From NCBI GenBank assembly GCA_001563905.1, contig LKMO01000004.1:1-45573 (forward strand): a stretch of 45,573 nucleotides of DNA, written 5' to 3'. The DNA comes from Nanohaloarchaea archaeon B1-Br10_U2g19 (GTDB lineage: Archaea > Nanohalarchaeota > Nanosalinia > Nanosalinales > Nanosalinaceae). Each line of letters opens with the position of its first letter. The first letter of the stretch is position 1. Of this stretch, positions 42,443 through 45,573 are shown piece by piece. Under the pieces are notes generated by a model. That model saw only the letters and a list, made by a program, of their open reading frames with translations. It had not been told where the DNA came from and made no database searches. The position numbers were made by a program, and so were the translations under genes.

Positions 42443-42997
42443 TTAGTCTTTCCACTTTATAGAGCAGCCTTGACTTGGTTCCTGTTCGCGCGGTGTGTCT
42501 TTACGTTTCAACATGCTGCTAATTACTTCTTTCATCTCTCTTTCCGTAACCTCTTCTTCAGGACCTGTTTTATCGTTTAAACGTCCTTGGTAATGCAGTC
42601 GGTGTCTCCAGTCAAGTAGGAACGGGTCAGGAGTACATTTGGCACCGTAGGCTTCAGCAACTTTCTGTTCCGGATCGGCTAGATAGTAGAAGTTACTAGA
42701 GTCCAGACTGTTTTCTTCAACAAACTGTTCCATCTTCTCTACTGTGTCGTCTTCGTGAGTCTCTACGTTAGGATTTATTCCGACTACAGCAATACTTGAG
42801 AACTCTTCTGCCAGTTTTCTGATCTCTTCTGTCTGTGTTTTAACGTAAGGACAGTGGTTGCACATGAAAATGACTAGTACACCATCAAAGTTATCTAGGT
42901 CGGTTAGAGAGACTTTTTGACCTTTATAGTCTTCTAGTTCGAAGTTTGGAGCGGTTTCGCCTTGAGATAGTTTTGGGTCTGAACTTTTCAACGCCAT
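42443..42997 (-). CDS. Thioredoxin/peroxiredoxin-like protein
   Basis: 184 residues. APNFELEDYKGQKVSLTDLDNFDGVLVIFMCNHCPYVKTQTEEIRKLAEEF is the AhpC/TSA-type N-terminus with the redox CNHCPYV, and YGAKCTPDPFLLDWRHRLHYQGRLND has the cis-proline and a third cysteine. It resembles the widespread 'thioredoxin family protein' that has CNHCPY. It may reduce or detoxify peroxides. No signal peptide: cytoplasmic. Leaderless promoter with TATA-like ctaaataaaa about 27 bases before the ATG. Confidence 0.88.
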   Translation of the reverse strand: MALKSSDPKLSQGETAPNFELEDYKGQKVSLTDLDNFDGVLVIFMCNHCPYVKTQTEEIRKLAEEFSSIAVVGINPNVETHEDDTVEKMEQFVEENSLDSSNFYYLADPEQKVAEAYGAKCTPDPFLLDWRHRLHYQGRLNDKTGPEEEVTEREMKEVISSMLKRKDTPREQEPSQGCSIKWKD

Positions 42998-43028
42998 AAT
43001 CTATCTTTTTGTTAGAAGTACTTTTTAT

Positions 43029-43583
43029 TTAGGTGCCGAGTTCTTCGCCACAGTCAGAGCAGTAGTTGGAGGAGTCAGGGTTTTCGGCCTCACAGTTTTC
43101 GCATTTCTCTGTTTTCGGGTCTCGTTGATGTTTGTCGTGTTTAGCTTCTGTTATAGAGTTTTTTATCGATCTGGGATGCTTTACGCCTTTGAACTCTATG
43201 TTTTCTCCTGAGGCAGTATTTACTTTTATTGTACCGACTTTGAGTATTCTCTGTAGTATGTTCTGGTTGACGGAGATATCGGTCACTAAGTCAAAGGTTC
43301 CTTGGTTGAATCTTTTTTTGAAGAACTTGAACTGTCTTACAACTCTTTCGTTAGTTACGAAAAATTTGTGGCCTCTCCTATACAGTTCGGTGGTGGATAG
43401 CAATCCTATAGATAATACAACTATTAGAGCGGTAGTATAATCTAGAAAGTGCCAGGTTAGAACTGTTAGAGGTAGTAGAAGTAGTGCTAAGGAGTACTGT
43501 GTTGTGTAGTGCCAGAGACTTGGTCTGAAAAACTTCTTGACTTCCTCATCTTTTTGCAGACCGTCTTCTGGTTCAATAGCCAT
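43029..43583 (-). CDS. PH-like membrane protein with C-terminal zinc ribbon
   Basis: 184 residues. Two transmembrane helices (about 30-50, 52-66), the PH-like block TFDLVTDISVNQNILQRILKVGTIKVNTASG, and a C-terminal zinc ribbon CENCEAENPDSSNYCSDCGEELG (CxxC...CxxC). It is the third member of the bPH2-like family of this window and the only one with the ribbon. Function unknown. Confidence 0.75.
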   Translation of the reverse strand: MAIEPEDGLQKDEEVKKFFRPSLWHYTTQYSLALLLLPLTVLTWHFLDYTTALIVVLSIGLLSTTELYRRGHKFFVTNERVVRQFKFFKKRFNQGTFDLVTDISVNQNILQRILKVGTIKVNTASGENIEFKGVKHPRSIKNSITEAKHDKHQRDPKTEKCENCEAENPDSSNYCSDCGEELGT

Positions 43584-43650
43584 TACTAAGGGTTTCTGGT
43601 AAGTTGTTAATAATTCTTTTTGAAGGCTGGAGGTTGGTTTTACAATTAAG

Positions 43651-43668
43651 CAAGCATATAACTGCTTG
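43651..43668 (+). promoter_or_regulatory. TATA box inside an inverted repeat
   Basis: CAAGCA-TATAAC-TGCTTG is a perfect 6-bp palindrome with the TATA-like box as its spacer. It places initiation 27 bases downstream, exactly on the ATG 43686 of a 27-residue ORF. Arms this short occur often by chance, so support is moderate. Confidence 0.4.
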
Positions 43669-43685
43669 GTAGAGGGTTTTTAGTT

Positions 43686-43769
43686 ATGGAGGAGCTGGTT
43701 TTGGCGTTGGGAATCTTACTGTTTCTGAGTATGTTGGTGCTTTATCTGGATTACTCTGTTGGTTCTTAG
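43686..43769 (+). CDS. Small membrane peptide, 27 residues
   Basis: ATG to TAG reads MEELVLALGILLFLSM LVLYLDYSVGS: two acidic residues, then one strong transmembrane helix. It fits a leaderless transcript from the TATA-like box at 43657-43662. No homolog recognised. It may be a small membrane regulator or accessory peptide of the neighbouring genes. It fills the gap between the PH-like gene and the aldolase. Confidence 0.45.
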   Translation: MEELVLALGILLFLSMLVLYLDYSVGS

Positions 43770-43772
43770 AGT

Positions 43773-43799
43773 CTTTGAACCGTTAATTTAAAATCAAAG
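43773..43799 (+). promoter_or_regulatory. Promoter of the aldolase-FBPase operon
   Basis: TATA-like TAATTTAAAA at 43784-43793 lies about 30 bases before the ATG 43821 and is flanked by CTTTGA (43773-43778) and TCAAAG (43794-43799), a 6-bp inverted repeat. The repeat could be chance. Confidence 0.4.
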
Positions 43800-43820
43800 C
43801 AGGAAGTAATACTTTGTATT

Positions 43821-44603
43821 ATGAAGGATTTTTCTGACTCGCCGATCCTAAGAAACGGAAACTCACTAATACTAGCCTACGACCACGGAACTGAACACGG
43901 GCCTGTAGACTTCGAACCTAACCCTGCAAGCATAGATCCAAGACACGTCTTCGAAGTCGCTAAACACGATGCAGTAACCTGTCTAGCAGTACAAAAAGGT
44001 ATAGCTGAAGCATACTATCCGGAGTACGAGGATGAAGTTAACTTACTTGTAAAACTAAACGGAAACTCCGACTTACATAGACAGGATGACTACTACAGTC
44101 CAAAACAATGCACTGTAAAATATGCGGTAGAAGAGCTCGGAGCCGACGCCATAGGATACACTATGTATGCAGGAAGCGACTATGAAGACCAGATGTGGAA
44201 AGAGTTCCGACAAGTACAAGAAAAGGCTCGTGAATACGATGTACCTGTAGTAATGTGGGCATATCCAAGAGGAAAAGGAATAGAAGGTAACTCAGACTAC
44301 GGAGGATCAACAGACCCTGACGTAATTGCTTACGCAGCAAGACTTGGACTAGAACTTGGAGCAGACATAGTAAAAGTCAAATATCCTGGTTCAAAAGAAG
44401 ATATGGAACACGTTGTCAACGTAACAGGTAAAACAAAAGTAGTTATGAGCGGAGGATCAAAAAGAAGCGATGAAGCATTCCTCAGCGACGTACAGAACAC
44501 AATTGATGCCGGAGCAAACGGCCTAGCTGTAGGACGAAACATCTTCCAGAGAGAAGATCCCGAAGAAGTCTTAAACAAACTAGAAGACGTAATCTTCGAA
44601 TAA
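43821..44603 (+). CDS. Fructose-bisphosphate aldolase, archaeal class I
   Basis: 260 residues, DhnA-like archaeal aldolase. LILAYDHGTEHGPVDF is the N-terminal signature, GADIVKVKYPGS carries the Schiff-base lysine (185 or 187), and VVMSGGSKRSDEAFL plus NGLAVGRNIFQRE complete the phosphate-binding sites. It cleaves or makes fructose-1,6-bisphosphate. Followed 7 bases later by the FBPase, so one operon with gluconeogenic sense. Confidence 0.95.
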   Translation: MKDFSDSPILRNGNSLILAYDHGTEHGPVDFEPNPASIDPRHVFEVAKHDAVTCLAVQKGIAEAYYPEYEDEVNLLVKLNGNSDLHRQDDYYSPKQCTVKYAVEELGADAIGYTMYAGSDYEDQMWKEFRQVQEKAREYDVPVVMWAYPRGKGIEGNSDYGGSTDPDVIAYAARLGLELGADIVKVKYPGSKEDMEHVVNVTGKTKVVMSGGSKRSDEAFLSDVQNTIDAGANGLAVGRNIFQREDPEEVLNKLEDVIFE

Positions 44604-44610
44604 AAGAAAA

Positions 44611-45468
44611 ATGTCTGAAGAAACCGTAGAAAAAATCTTCGAAGCAGTAGCAGAAACCGCGCCACATATCTATTCAGGACTTCTTCACAGAAGAGAGTAT
44701 GTACAAACCGAAAACCCTAGCGCAGAAGACCAGTTAGAAGCAGATATATGGGCCAACGAACTACTAAAAGAAAAAATAACTGGTATAGACGGAGTAGGAG
44801 AGTACGCCTCAGAAGAAGAACATGACGTAACCGACTGTGGAGAAGGATTATCCGTAGCAGTAGACCCTTTAGACGGATCTTCAAACATACCTACAAACAA
44901 TATCGTGGGAACAATAGTGGGTGTCTACGATGAAGAACTTCCGTGCAAAGGAAGAAACCTGGTCTCAGCTTTCTACGTAGTATTCGGACCTCTGATAAGT
45001 ATGGTTAGAGCTGAAGACGGAGAAGTCAACGAGTATGTAGTTGAAGGAAAGAAAGACAGTGATATAGAGATCCACTTGGCTTCAGAAGATTTGGAGCTAC
45101 CTGAACCGAAGATCTATGGTTTCGGAGGTAACAAGAACTGGACAGAAGACTTCCGTAAACTTGAGAACAAGATTTCAGAACAGTACAAACTTCGGTACGG
45201 AGGAGCCTTAGTTGGAGACTTCAACCAGGTTCTGCATTATGGAGGAGTATTTGCTTATCCTAAACGTACAGATGCAGAGAACGGGAAGTACAGACTGATG
45301 TTTGAAGGGAATCCAATGGCTTACATAGCGGAGATGGCGGGAGGTGCATCGACAGACGGCGAAAGATCTGTTTTAGATGTAGAGGCTGAAGAGCTACATC
45401 AACGTGTTCCTTTCCACGCAGGGAATACGGAGCTGGTTGAAAGTTTAGAAGAAGAGCTTGGAAACTGA
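44611..45468 (+). CDS. fbp: Fructose-1,6-bisphosphatase, class I
   Basis: 285 residues. The metal and catalytic motif VAVDPLDGSSN (82-92), ASEEEHD upstream, and YGGALVGDFNQVLHYGGVFAYPKR, LMFEGNPMAYIAEMAGGAS for the sugar site. It is the class I type of bacteria, eukaryotes and haloarchaea, not the archaeal bifunctional type V aldolase/phosphatase. It directly follows the aldolase gene and turns FBP to fructose-6-P toward glycogen. Confidence 0.94.
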   Translation: MSEETVEKIFEAVAETAPHIYSGLLHRREYVQTENPSAEDQLEADIWANELLKEKITGIDGVGEYASEEEHDVTDCGEGLSVAVDPLDGSSNIPTNNIVGTIVGVYDEELPCKGRNLVSAFYVVFGPLISMVRAEDGEVNEYVVEGKKDSDIEIHLASEDLELPEPKIYGFGGNKNWTEDFRKLENKISEQYKLRYGGALVGDFNQVLHYGGVFAYPKRTDAENGKYRLMFEGNPMAYIAEMAGGASTDGERSVLDVEAEELHQRVPFHAGNTELVESLEEELGN

Positions 45469-45527
45469 AAAGAAACCGGCTTCTTCCAAACATGTTTTTA
45501 TTATTTTTATGTAACAAATAGATGGTA

Positions 45528-45573
45528 GGGAGGAGTCAAACTTGTCTAAAGATATATACGATATAGCTAACGA
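45528..45573 (+). CDS. Start of a further gene, cut by the window end
   Basis: A TTG at 45542 begins MSKDIYDIAN, preceded at 45528-45535 by GGGAGGAG, a good Shine-Dalgarno. T-rich sequence (45495-45510) provides termination for fbp and/or a promoter. Product cannot be told from ten residues. The span given includes the ribosome-binding site. Confidence 0.4.

Noticed and set aside
1-45573. CRISPR arrays, insertion sequences, integrases or prophage
   Set aside because: No regular spaced repeats, transposase or integrase motifs were found on either strand.

Overview
The window is a dense, archaeal-type chromosome segment. It most resembles a nanohaloarchaeon (DPANN; Nanosalina-like). The evidence is an archaeal alanyl-tRNA synthetase, archaeal ribosomal proteins P0/P1/L1/L11, Spt5, SecE (Sec61 gamma), type II GAPDH, archaeal class I aldolase and ADP-dependent sugar kinase, together with a strongly acidic proteome (Asp/Glu-rich surfaces and acidic tails) as in salt-in halophiles. 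It also has a bacterial-type LeuRS and a class I FBPase, as haloarchaea do. Taxonomy is inferred from the sequence only. Genes are tightly packed, and most transcription units look leaderless: a TATA-like element lies about 25-30 bp before the start codon. Shine-Dalgarno motifs (GGTG/GAGGTGA) appear mainly inside the ribosomal operon. No tRNA, rRNA, CRISPR, IS element or origin was found, and no gene-free stretch exceeds about 240 bases.

Layout. 1-2277: three envelope or unknown membrane proteins. 2326-7017: alaS, a stomatin-like SPFH protein and a membrane protein. 7258-12849: ribosomal stalk P1, then three unrelated genes, then L10(P0)-L1-L11-Spt5-SecE on the minus strand, with a structured leader upstream of secE. 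13030-16266: two PH-like membrane proteins, a small membrane protein and an unknown protein lying between secE and ftsZ. 16383-21711: FKBP isomerase, a small helical protein, two paralogous unknown proteins, leuS. 21829-24052: two tandem MinD-like ATPases and a HIT protein. 24092-38797: a large sugar and glycogen island with phosphohexomutase, ADP-dependent kinase, TPI, glycogen debranching enzyme, GT3-type glycogen synthase, PGI, a half-size and a full-size GT4 glycosyltransferase, an APH-type kinase, a hydrolase, an HD phosphohydrolase, GH57 amylase and another GT4. 38940-43583: an exported metzincin protease, GAPDH, NadM, two unknown proteins, a thioredoxin-like protein, and a PH-plus-zinc-ribbon membrane protein. 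43686-45573: a 27-residue membrane peptide, FBP aldolase, FBPase and the start of one more gene.

How the genes fit together. Phosphohexomutase, GT3 and GT4 synthases, debranching enzyme and GH57 amylase would build and degrade an alpha-glucan store. PGI, the ADP-dependent kinase, aldolase, FBPase, TPI and GAPDH connect it to glycolysis and gluconeogenesis. A sugar-nucleotide pyrophosphorylase and glycogen phosphorylase are not in the window.

The most notable observations are: a three-helix structured leader at the 5' end of the secE-spt5-L11-L1-L10 transcript; a stand-alone N-terminal half of a GT4 glycosyltransferase directly before its full-length paralog; an HD phosphohydrolase whose family-like C-terminus lies in frame beyond a TGA; palindromic putative operators at the debranching-enzyme and metzincin promoters; a Tat-type exported metzincin; and a stalk-protein operon split by accessory genes bordered by a 19-bp near-identical repeat.
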